Of a stretch of 18,124 nt of DNA, positions 1 to 6,492 are shown in pieces; the first letter of the stretch is position 1; every line of letters begins with the position of its first letter. The notes under the pieces are model-generated. The model made no database searches. It worked only from the letters and a program-made list of their open reading frames with translations, and was not told the origin of the DNA. The DNA is from Bacteroidia bacterium (GTDB taxonomy: Bacteria; Bacteroidota; Bacteroidia; Bacteroidales; Rikenellaceae), in NCBI GenBank assembly GCA_025999315.1, contig BNXD01000032.1:1-18124 (forward strand). The letters run 5' to 3'. Made by a program: the position numbers and the translations under genes.

Positions 1-90
1 TTCTTTTTGCCTTGAATGGATTCTTAAGCCATACCATCAATATCTGGATGAGTTGAAGTACGGTTTTAGGGTTATCAGTTCTTTTGATTC
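1..90 (+). repeat. 90-base exact copy of an internal helicase segment
   Basis: Bases 1-90 are identical to bases 8902-8991, which lie inside the GajB-like helicase gene (about residues 88-118, around motif Ib). The match stops abruptly at base 91 (G here, T at 8992). It begins at the very first base of the window, so its true left limit is unknown. On the other strand the copy supplies the last few codons and the stop of the coiled-coil ORF, so both genes are broken at the junction. It may be a real rearrangement junction or an assembly branch point. Confidence 0.95.
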
Positions 91-683
91 GTGTTTTGAT
101 TTGACGTTTGCAGGTTATTTGCGACTTGCTGCAATTCTTGTTGTTTTTGAGTATAAAAATCCTGTAATTTTTTCTTTTCGGCAGTAAGATTGTCAATTTG
201 ATTTTGAAAATTCTTTTGATTTTCAGATAATTGGGCTGATATAATTTTTAGTCTTTCATTCAATTCCGACAGTTTAATTTCATCGGCTTTATGGACTTTC
301 ATTTTTGATTTATCCCAAAATCCATTTGCAACCTGATAATAAATAAGTCGATTCAGATAAGGCACAGAATTATTTAGCCCTATGTGATTTTTTGTATTTA
401 GTTGATTAAGAAAATTTTGCAGGTCAGTTTGTAAATTTCCGTTTCCAAATTCATTTTGAAAATTATATTGAAATGGCAGATAAATGGCATTATCCGCAAA
501 TTCGGCTCTGAATTGCTTTAACATTCTATTTAACGCAACAATGAAATCGGGAACGGAATAAGTACCGATATTTATTGTTGTAATGTCTTGGTCTTTGAAG
601 ATTATTTCGGGAATTTTATCAATCTCAAATGCCTCAATATTAGCAATAATTTGTAATGTGTTATTTATCTGATTTTTGTCCAT
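75..683 (-). CDS. Hypothetical coiled-coil protein, 3' end replaced at the 90/91 junction
   Basis: I do not recognise this 202-residue protein. The first 130 residues look globular. From about residue 135 to the end it is rich in Lys, Glu, Gln and Asn with heptad-like spacing, consistent with a long coiled coil. No signal peptide or membrane segment is visible. It starts 4 bases after the stop of the XRE gene and so is probably translated with it. The last codons and the TGA stop lie inside the 90-base copy of helicase DNA, so the natural C-terminus is probably missing and the full protein may have carried a further domain. It occupies the place where a relaxase gene would be expected downstream of the accessory protein at 1038-1460. 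Function unknown. Confidence 0.6.
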   Translation of the reverse strand: MDKNQINNTLQIIANIEAFEIDKIPEIIFKDQDITTINIGTYSVPDFIVALNRMLKQFRAEFADNAIYLPFQYNFQNEFGNGNLQTDLQNFLNQLNTKNHIGLNNSVPYLNRLIYYQVANGFWDKSKMKVHKADEIKLSELNERLKIISAQLSENQKNFQNQIDNLTAEKKKLQDFYTQKQQELQQVANNLQTSNQNTNQKN

Positions 684-687
684 CTTG

Positions 688-972
688 TTATTTCTTAATA
701 TTTCCTTTTGCTATATTTAATGCCTTATCTGCAATCTTATGGTCGTCTTCCACTACTGCGGAAACTTGGTCGGCAAGCCAAAGGGCAAGAAGTTCGTCTT
801 TGTCGGTTTTCAACAATTCAGCAATGATTACAACCTGTTCGGCTTTGACACGCCGCTCGCCTTTCTCTATTTTGCAATAGGTAGCCGTATCTATTTCCAA
901 AGCCGCAGCAAATTGTCGTTGTGGCATTTGGCGTTCTTCGCGCAACTGTTTAATCCGCTCTGTAAATTTCAT
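688..972 (-). CDS. XRE-family helix-turn-helix regulator
   Basis: A 94-residue DNA-binding protein. It opens with a classic Cro/CI-type helix-turn-helix: FTERIKQLREER, then QRQFAAALEIDTATYCKIEKGER, then a short tail. I place the start at 972 although the frame is open to 1053. The longer form would overlap the upstream gene by 16 bases, and a promoter-like TACCTTTG box lies at 1008-1015, inside that extension and 36 bases before the chosen ATG. The coiled-coil gene follows after 4 bases, so the two are likely one transcript. A small XRE gene paired with an unknown gene often means autoregulation, either toxin-antitoxin-like or an element control switch; that is inference. Confidence 0.8.
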   Translation of the reverse strand: MKFTERIKQLREERQMPQRQFAAALEIDTATYCKIEKGERRVKAEQVVIIAELLKTDKDELLALWLADQVSAVVEDDHKIADKALNIAKGNIKK

Positions 973-1006
973 TTCTTTTCTATTTTTTTGAGTCTTGATA
1001 TTTTTG

Positions 1007-1016
1007 GCAAAGGTAC
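1007..1016 (-). promoter_or_regulatory. Putative promoter -7 box (GTACCTTTGC) for the XRE gene
   Basis: On the minus strand the sequence reads GTACCTTTGC, matching the Bacteroidota -7 consensus TAnnTTTG. It sits a plausible distance upstream of the ATG at 972. I see no clear TTTG -33 box at 19-21 bases. The same ten bases also fit GTAnnTTTGC, the conserved sequence described for CTnDOT attachment sites, so the role is not certain. Confidence 0.45.
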
Positions 1017-1037
1017 TGATTTCTGTAAGATTTGTAC

Positions 1038-1460
1038 CTATTTTCTCAACCATTTTTCTTCAAACTCCTCCGTCAATTCCACAATTTTCTGATTAATTGT
1101 AACCAGTTCTATTGTCGCCTTTTCTAACCGGTATAGCATCGCAAGTGCCATCTTTTCTGTAAAAGCAGTTTTAAGATGCTTAACTACTTGATTGTAATTC
1201 ACACCGATTGCTCGAAACTGAGAATGAAAAGTAGTCAGCCGCATGTAGTAATCCATTGCCGCCTTGTCAAATTTCACATACTTGATTTCGCGTTTAAGCA
1301 GACAGATTTTAATGAATTTCGCCGTGTCTGCCTTCCAATCCGTTTTATCCAGCATTGCCCGGAACTGTGCGTTTTCTGCATCGTTTAAGCTAAATGAATA
1401 GCGATGCGTACACGGGTCTGTCTTTTTTGGACGACCGCCCAAATTTCTGCTTATATTCAT
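1038..1460 (-). CDS. Mobilization accessory protein (MobC/Bacteroides MobA type), orphan
   Basis: A 140-residue basic protein of the ribbon-helix-helix relaxosome family. These proteins bind oriT and help the relaxase nick it. The start has a basic RPKK patch, then a RHH-like part (HRYSFSLNDAENAQFRAML), then the family C-terminal half with QFRAIGVNYNQVVKHL around residues 80-95. The interrupted gene at 13242-13670 is a paralogue with the same layout, including the FRA..N.NQ stretch. In Bacteroides elements this gene normally overlaps a MobB relaxase gene. Here the following genes are an XRE regulator and a coiled-coil protein, so no partner relaxase is present. It may have lost its relaxase or may act with the one at 13655-14872. 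Start ATG at 1460; upstream is the repeat-rich region 1461-1841. Confidence 0.8.
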   Translation of the reverse strand: MNISRNLGGRPKKTDPCTHRYSFSLNDAENAQFRAMLDKTDWKADTAKFIKICLLKREIKYVKFDKAAMDYYMRLTTFHSQFRAIGVNYNQVVKHLKTAFTEKMALAMLYRLEKATIELVTINQKIVELTEEFEEKWLRK

Positions 1461-1841
1461 ATTTTCAAATTTATTTGTTCGATTTTATTGTAAAAATGCC
1501 GACTTTGGAGGTAATTTCTGCAAGGGGTTTTGCGATGCACAGAAAGTTCTGTGCAGCTCAAAATACAGGCTGTTGAAAAAGAAAGAGAAGGAAAAACACG
1601 GTAACATATTGGAAATCAGTAGCGGTTGGCTTTAAGTGTCTTCGGTTGCCGGGTAACAAAAATGCCGATTTCGGCAGGTTAAGGCAAACGTTCCGTTTCT
1701 TATCCGTTACCCATTAGAAATGGCGCAAAATCCGGCAAAACGGTGTCGTCAGTTGGCTTGTTACAGCATTGTTTGTCTGCTGTTTACATTGTCCAGATAA
1801 CTCACAAATGAAGTAATTTTAACATCTAAAAATGTGAGTTT
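1461..1841. other. Non-coding divergent region rich in inverted repeats (candidate oriT / att / operator)
   Basis: This 381-base gap lies between the divergent mobilization gene and recombinase gene. It holds a perfect 9-base inverted repeat TGCACAGAA/TTCTGTGCA (1536-1555, 2-base gap), a TGCCGA/TCGGCA hairpin (1663-1676) nested between GGGTAAC (1651-1657) and GTTACCC (1706-1712), and AACTCACA/TGTGAGTT (1799-1806 and 1833-1840) ending one base before the recombinase ATG. A region between a relaxosome gene and an integrase is a usual place for oriT or an attachment site, but I cannot assign either. A 26-codon ORF (1720-1800) is possible but unsupported. Confidence 0.5.
1694..1715 (+). repeat. 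Split motif CGTTTCT-N4-CGTTACCCATT, copy 1
   Basis: The seven-base and eleven-base blocks around a 4-base spacer (TATC) recur exactly at 17424-17445 with a different spacer (ATAT). The two copies are in the same orientation and about 15.7 kb apart. This copy lies upstream of the tandem recombinases and overlaps the GTTACCC arm of an inverted repeat. Role unknown. Confidence 0.55.
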
Positions 1842-3095
1842 ATGAACGAAAATTTAAAGGTATCGTTTTACCTTAAACGAGAGAAAAGAGAACAGAAAAA
1901 TGCCGCTGATGACAGTCCGGCGTATCCCATTGTCGGCAAAATCATCATCGGGCGCAGCATCGCACAGTTCAGTACCAAACTGAAAGTGGAAGAACGCCTG
2001 TGGCATGTTAAATCAGGTCGGGCAATTGGCAAAAGCCATACCGCTATTGAATTGAACAGGGCAATTAACAAAATCAATCTGCTGATTCACAGCCACTATT
2101 CGGAAATCCTTAAACGGACAGGAAAAATATCGGCTTTGGAAGTCAAAAATGCCTTTCAGGGAATCGCATCCACACAGAAAACATTGCTTGTGCTTTTTGA
2201 GGAAATGATGCGGGACTTCCATTCACGCATCGGTATCGACAGGGCTTATTCCACCTACATTCAACATGAAGTATTCCACAGGGAAATGAAACAGTTCCTT
2301 CGTGAAAAGTACCATGTCAGGGATATTCCGCTGAACGAACTGGATTTGCCTTTTGTTGAAGCATTTGTTTACTGGTTGCAGGTAAGCCGCCGGATGAACT
2401 TGCGGACGGTAAGGGCAAGGGTTACCATGCTGAACAAAACAGCCCTTTTAGCCATGCGCCGGAATTTGATTACACACCCGCCGTTCGGGGATTTTCATAC
2501 AGACAAGCCGGAGGTTCAGGACAGGTCGCTGACCACCGCCGAACTCGACAGGCTTGTTTCTACGCCACTGCAATTTGCCACACAGGGGTTTGTCCGCGAC
2601 ATGTTCGTTTTTTCAACCTTTACGGGTTTGTCATACGCCGACCTGAAAAAACTTGTATGGAAAGAAGTCATTACCGATGAAGACGGCAGCCGCTGGATTT
2701 CAGCCGACAGGCAGAAAACAAAAACAGGCTTCCATGTAAAGCTGCTGAATATCCCTATTCAAATTATGGAACGCTATAAAGGACTTGCGCCGGACGGCAA
2801 AGTATTTCCAACCATGAGTCTGGGACAGGTAAATGTCGGACTGAAGCGGGTAGCAAAGAAATGCGGCATAGACCGTCCTTTAACATTCCACATGAGCCGC
2901 CATACGTTTGCCTCGCAAATTTGCCTGTCACAGGGAGTTCCGATAGAAAGCGTATCAAGGATGCTGGGACACCGCCATATTCAGACAACACAGCGTTATG
3001 CGCGTGTCAGCAACGAAAAGATAATACTTGACATGCAACGTCTGTTAATGAACATAGAGAATAAATTTTCAAATAGCTATCAATCAAACACTTAA
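1842..3095 (+). CDS. Tyrosine recombinase / integrase (IntDOT-like), first of tandem pair
   Basis: A 417-residue site-specific recombinase that would integrate and excise the element through a covalent 3'-phosphotyrosine intermediate. The N-terminal arm-binding and core-binding parts (about 1-215) are typical of Bacteroidetes integrases (start NENLKVSFYLKREKRE). The catalytic domain follows. Visible catalytic residues are HMSRH at 350-354, H377 in GHRH and the nucleophile Y386 (TTQRYARVS), with a lysine in the KTKTG turn. The first conserved Arg is replaced by Ser264 in TGLSYADL; IntDOT is known to carry a Ser at this place, so this need not mean inactivity. The second recombinase starts 6 bases after the stop, so they form one operon. 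ATG at 1842 follows an inverted-repeat arm. Confidence 0.92.
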   Translation: MNENLKVSFYLKREKREQKNAADDSPAYPIVGKIIIGRSIAQFSTKLKVEERLWHVKSGRAIGKSHTAIELNRAINKINLLIHSHYSEILKRTGKISALEVKNAFQGIASTQKTLLVLFEEMMRDFHSRIGIDRAYSTYIQHEVFHREMKQFLREKYHVRDIPLNELDLPFVEAFVYWLQVSRRMNLRTVRARVTMLNKTALLAMRRNLITHPPFGDFHTDKPEVQDRSLTTAELDRLVSTPLQFATQGFVRDMFVFSTFTGLSYADLKKLVWKEVITDEDGSRWISADRQKTKTGFHVKLLNIPIQIMERYKGLAPDGKVFPTMSLGQVNVGLKRVAKKCGIDRPLTFHMSRHTFASQICLSQGVPIESVSRMLGHRHIQTTQRYARVSNEKIILDMQRLLMNIENKFSNSYQSNT

Positions 3096-3101
3096 AAAGT
3101 C

Positions 3102-4376
3102 ATGCAAAATACAAGAAGTACATTCAGCGTTTTGTTTTACCTCAATACAGGCAAGACAAAGAAGTCCGGCAAGTGTCCGCTCATGGGACGCATCAGCGTG
3201 GACGGTAAAAATACGGCGTTCAGTACCGGAATGGATATTTGTCCGGCAGACTGGGACGCAAATACGGGAACGGCAACAGGAAAGTCAAAGGAGGTTTCCG
3301 GCATCAACAGCCAAATTGAAAAATACAAGTGTGAAATAGCCGGTTATTATCAAAACATGCTTGAAAACAGGGGATACATTACCGCCGAATCCCTGAAAAA
3401 CGCCTTGCAGGGTATCGGGACAAAGCAAAACAGTGTCATGCAGGAGTTTGCCGCCCTGCTGGAAGAAAAAGCGAAAAGTGCGGGAATCCTGATTACGGAC
3501 AGCGCAGTGGTAAAATACAGGGTGGCTTACCGGCATTTCAAGGATTTTTTGAGGGAAAGACAGCATGTCGATGATATTCCGTTCGGCAGGGTGGATATTG
3601 AACTGGTAGAATCCTTTGCCCTGTATATGAAAATTGACTTGCGATTCTCGGCGACTACGGTACGGGTAAACATGAAAATATTCCGTACTCTGGTCAAACG
3701 GGCTTACAGCCGCCGGATGCTTCGGCAAGACCCGTTTTTAGATTATGTTCCCGAACGGATACCTGTCAGGCGCAGGTGGATTTCAGCCGCAGAGATAGAA
3801 CGAATCATGAGTATCGAAATGGGCTATCCTTCGCTGGATTTCACAAAGGACATGTTTGTTTTTGCCTGTTTTACGGGTATTAGCTATGTGGATTTGTACA
3901 ATTTGAAACATGATAATATACAAACGCAGGAAGACGGTAGCCGAATGCTAATCTTCAAACGTCATAAAACCGGTGTAAATTCCTGTGTTCCGCTGCTTTC
4001 GATTCCCCAAGCCATTCTTGAAAAATACAGGGATTCGCAGTTTACCGGATGGGGCGGGAAAATATTCCGCCTGCAAACGCTCACAGGTATGGACAAGCAC
4101 CTCAAACAGATAGCAAAGGCTGCAAAGGTGGATAAGCGGCTCAGCTTTCACATGGGACGCCACAGCTACGCAACAACCGTTTGCCTGACAAACGGCGTTC
4201 CCATTGAAACGTTGAGCCGCATGTTGGGACACGCTTCAATATATACCACCCAAATCTATGCGGAAGTTACCCGTACCAAAATCAACGAGGACATGAGCAA
4301 ACTTGAAAAGCAGATTGAAGGTAAATACGAACTGGCAGAGACTGTTCCAAACCGGAAGCGGAAAATTAATCATTGA
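3102..4376 (+). CDS. Tyrosine recombinase / integrase (IntDOT-like), second of tandem pair
   Basis: A 424-residue paralogue of the preceding recombinase, with catalytic residues at the same numbering: HMGRH at 350-354, H377 in GHAS and nucleophile Y386 (TTQIYAEVT). The first conserved Arg is again a Ser (Ser261 in TGISYVDL). The N-terminal part (start QNTRSTFSVLFYLNTGKTKK) has the same arm-binding/core-binding design. Tandem recombinases of this type occur in Bacteroidetes mobile elements, where both may be needed for integration; whether that holds here is inference. The C-terminal tail after residue 400 is basic (NRKRKIN). The small RhuM-like gene follows 25 bases downstream and is probably cotranscribed. 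Confidence 0.92.
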   Translation: MQNTRSTFSVLFYLNTGKTKKSGKCPLMGRISVDGKNTAFSTGMDICPADWDANTGTATGKSKEVSGINSQIEKYKCEIAGYYQNMLENRGYITAESLKNALQGIGTKQNSVMQEFAALLEEKAKSAGILITDSAVVKYRVAYRHFKDFLRERQHVDDIPFGRVDIELVESFALYMKIDLRFSATTVRVNMKIFRTLVKRAYSRRMLRQDPFLDYVPERIPVRRRWISAAEIERIMSIEMGYPSLDFTKDMFVFACFTGISYVDLYNLKHDNIQTQEDGSRMLIFKRHKTGVNSCVPLLSIPQAILEKYRDSQFTGWGGKIFRLQTLTGMDKHLKQIAKAAKVDKRLSFHMGRHSYATTVCLTNGVPIETLSRMLGHASIYTTQIYAEVTRTKINEDMSKLEKQIEGKYELAETVPNRKRKINH

Positions 4377-4401
4377 ATCAACAAATTTAAAACATATCAT
4401 T

Positions 4402-4779
4402 ATGGAACGTGGAAAAATAACAATCAGCGAAAACGGAGTAAAAATTACTTCTGCAAATGGCAATGTTTGGTTGTCTGAGTGGCAAATCGCCGAACTGTTT
4501 GGCGTATTTGTTTCAAAGGTAAGCAGTAATATAAGGTCGATACTCAAATCGGGCATTTTATGGGAAAATGAAATTTTGTATTGTTATCATTACGCAAACG
4601 GCGGAAGTATCGATTGGTACAGTCTTGAAATGATTATTGCATTGGCGTTTAGAATAAAGTCGAAAAACAGCGAAATTTTTCGGAATTGGTTGATGAAACA
4701 AATCGTAGTCAAAAAAATGACAAGTCCATCAACAACAATAATTGTTTTCAATAGTACAAACAGGATAATGCTCAATTAG
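4402..4779 (+). CDS. Small RhuM-like helix-turn-helix protein linked to recombinases
   Basis: A 125-residue protein. I choose ATG 4402 because the longer open frame back to 4303 lies inside the recombinase gene. The core, VWLSEWQIAELFGVFVSKV, then a YHYANGG turn, then SLEMIIALAFRIKSKNSEIFRNWL, matches the N-terminal DNA-binding-like domain of the RhuM/virulence protein family. Full RhuM proteins are about twice as long; this is the short form seen next to integrases in Bacteroidetes elements. A role as an accessory or excision factor is inferred only from position. It ends with TAG at 4777-4779. Confidence 0.65.
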   Translation: MERGKITISENGVKITSANGNVWLSEWQIAELFGVFVSKVSSNIRSILKSGILWENEILYCYHYANGGSIDWYSLEMIIALAFRIKSKNSEIFRNWLMKQIVVKKMTSPSTTIIVFNSTNRIMLN

Positions 4780-4785
4780 CAGATA

Positions 4786-4816
4786 AATATACAATTTCTT
4801 AGATTGTGTGTATATT
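4786..4816 (+). terminator. Weak AT-rich inverted repeat after the recombinase operon
   Basis: AATATACA (4786-4793) and TGTATATT (4809-4816) form an 8-base stem just after the RhuM-like stop. The stem is nearly all A/T and lacks a proper T tract, so it is a weak terminator candidate at best. Confidence 0.25.
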
Positions 4817-4830
4817 AAATGAATAAATTA

Positions 4831-4861
4831 TTTGCAATTACAGACAAAATATGTATCTTTG
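4831..4861 (+). promoter_or_regulatory. Bacteroidota promoter of the AbiE-Gabija operon
   Basis: TTTG at 4831-4834 (-33 box), exactly 19 bases, then TATCTTTG at 4854-4861 (-7 box). This matches the sigma-ABfr promoter consensus of Bacteroides (TTTG, N19-21, TAnnTTTG). The GTG start of abiEi is at 4879, leaving a leader of roughly 10 bases. It is the best promoter match in the window and is placed to drive all four defence genes. The -7 region also reads GTATCTTTGC (4853-4862), which fits the CTnDOT att consensus GTAnnTTTGC. Confidence 0.8.
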
Positions 4862-4878
4862 CGAAAATTATTTATTGA

Positions 4879-5685
4879 GTGGAACGAATAAGAAAATACG
4901 AATATATAGATGAATATCTTTTGAAAATACGCTCAAAAGGTAGATTCTCATTCACTTTTGAAGAATTAAACCAAATGTTTGATTCTTCCGAACAAGCAAT
5001 TCGCAGGAAACTATATCGGTTGAAAGCGGATAATAAAATTGCTATTATCCGTAAAGATTTTTATGTTGTGCTTCCGCCGGAATATGCAGAAAACGGCTCT
5101 CTGCCTGTTTTTCTATACATTGACGACCTAATGAAATATTTGGGACGAGATTATTATGTGGCGTTGTATTCGGCTGCGGCATTATATGGCGCAGCGCATC
5201 AACAGCCAATGGAATATCAGGTAATAGTACAAAGTCCAATGAGAGCCATTGTTGAAAACAATACCCGAATAAACTTTCTTGTCCGGAAAATGTGGGAACA
5301 GGAAGGGATTGAGAAGAAAAATTCTGCTGCCGGATACTTCAATGTTTCAAGACCGGAACTGACAGCCTTGGATTTTATGTCGTTCAATGGAAAAATCGGA
5401 GGAATCTCCCGGATTGTTCCGATTCTTGGAGAACTCATTGAAGAAATGAAACCGTCCAAAATGTATAAAATGGCATCCGGTTATCCGCAAATCTCATCCG
5501 TACAGCGACTTGGATATTTATACGATAAAGTCTATAACAGGCAGGATTTGGTTGTATCCATACAACGAGCATTAAAAGGTAAGGCGACTCAAAATATTCT
5601 GTTATCCGTAGCTTCTCCAAAGCAGGGAAATATTGAAAGAGATTGGAAAGTGGATGTTAATGTAATAATAGAGAATGATTTATGA
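4879..5685 (+). CDS. abiEi: AbiEi antitoxin of type IV toxin-antitoxin system
   Basis: A 268-residue AbiEi-family antitoxin. The first 60 residues form a winged helix-turn-helix (FTFEELNQMFDSSEQAIRRKL, then LKADNKIAIIRKDFYVVLPPEY). The C-terminal AbiEi domain follows (YLGRDYYVALYSAAALYGAA around residues 88-107). In this family the antitoxin represses its own promoter through the winged helix, and the C-terminal domain counters toxin action without forming a stable toxin complex. The start is GTG 4879: an in-frame TGA sits directly before it (4876), and it lies 18 bases after the -7 box. The stop overlaps the start of abiEii (ATGA), which is typical of coupled translation in AbiE pairs. Autoregulation would put the whole four-gene operon under AbiEi control; that is inference. 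Confidence 0.9.
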   Translation: MERIRKYEYIDEYLLKIRSKGRFSFTFEELNQMFDSSEQAIRRKLYRLKADNKIAIIRKDFYVVLPPEYAENGSLPVFLYIDDLMKYLGRDYYVALYSAAALYGAAHQQPMEYQVIVQSPMRAIVENNTRINFLVRKMWEQEGIEKKNSAAGYFNVSRPELTALDFMSFNGKIGGISRIVPILGELIEEMKPSKMYKMASGYPQISSVQRLGYLYDKVYNRQDLVVSIQRALKGKATQNILLSVASPKQGNIERDWKVDVNVIIENDL

Positions 5686-6473
5686 TTCCGATACGATACA
5701 TAGAAGAATGGAAAGAAAATGCTCCGTGGCCGAGTTCTGCTCAAATCGAACAGGATATGGTAATTGCAAGGGCATTGGTAGAAATGTTTTCCGATGATTT
5801 GTTGAAAAAATCATTGGCATTTCGAGGAGGAACGGCTTTACACAAGTTGTATCTGCAACCTCAAATCCGTTACAGTGAAGATATTGATTTGGTACAAGTT
5901 AATTCCGAGCCGATTAATCCGATACTCAAACAAATTCGGGAACGGCTTTCTTTCCTGGGAACAAAACGAACGGTAAAGCAACATATTCATAATAATACTA
6001 TCATCTATCGCTTTGAAACAGAAGTAAAACCCTCAGTCAATATGCGGTTGAAAATAGAAATCAACACAAGGGAACATTTCAATGTTTTGGGGTTGAAAGA
6101 GATACCATATAAAGTTGAAAATACTTGGTTTTCAGGCGAATGTAATCTAACCGGATATGAATTGGAAGAATTGCTGGGAACAAAGTTACGCGCATTGTAC
6201 CAACGCCGGAAAGGACGCGATTTGTTCGATTTGTATTGGGCAATGACTCATCGGGATGTGGATGCGGAGAAAGTAGTACAGTGCTACAAAAAGTATATGG
6301 AATATTCCGTAGATAAACCGCCTACACAGAAACAGTTTCTTGCCAATATGGAAGAAAAAATAGTGATGAAAGAGTTTACGGATGATGTTTATCTTATCTT
6401 GAAAAAGGGAGTTGAGTATGATGATGGAGAGGCTTGGGAGATGGTAAGAAAAGAATTGGTTGAAAAAATATAA
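5682..6473 (+). CDS. abiEii: AbiEii nucleotidyltransferase toxin
   Basis: A 263-residue toxin of the AbiEii/DUF1814 nucleotidyltransferase family, the partner of AbiEi in type IV toxin-antitoxin and abortive-infection systems. The conserved motifs are clear: FRGGTALHKLYL at 48-58 (GG, T51, K55), RYSEDIDLV at 63-71 with metal-binding D67 and D69, and GTKLRALYQRRKGRDLFDLYWA at 166-187 split by K168 and RD at 179-180. All residues expected for activity are present, so it looks intact. Family members transfer nucleotides to RNA targets such as tRNA or bind GTP; the target here is not visible. It begins at 5682 in a four-base overlap with abiEi and is followed by gajA after 19 bases with no terminator, indicating one transcript. 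Confidence 0.92.
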   Translation: MIPIRYIEEWKENAPWPSSAQIEQDMVIARALVEMFSDDLLKKSLAFRGGTALHKLYLQPQIRYSEDIDLVQVNSEPINPILKQIRERLSFLGTKRTVKQHIHNNTIIYRFETEVKPSVNMRLKIEINTREHFNVLGLKEIPYKVENTWFSGECNLTGYELEELLGTKLRALYQRRKGRDLFDLYWAMTHRDVDAEKVVQCYKKYMEYSVDKPPTQKQFLANMEEKIVMKEFTDDVYLILKKGVEYDDGEAWEMVRKELVEKI

Positions 6474-6492
6474 ATAAAAAATCAGTTTAATT

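Noticed and set aside
739..1092. Plus-strand ORF of 117 residues
   Set aside because: It is antisense to the XRE and accessory genes, which have clear family motifs.
1720..1800. 26-codon ORF upstream of the recombinase as a leader peptide
   Set aside because: Short ORFs of this size arise by chance; no promoter or conserved partner could be shown.
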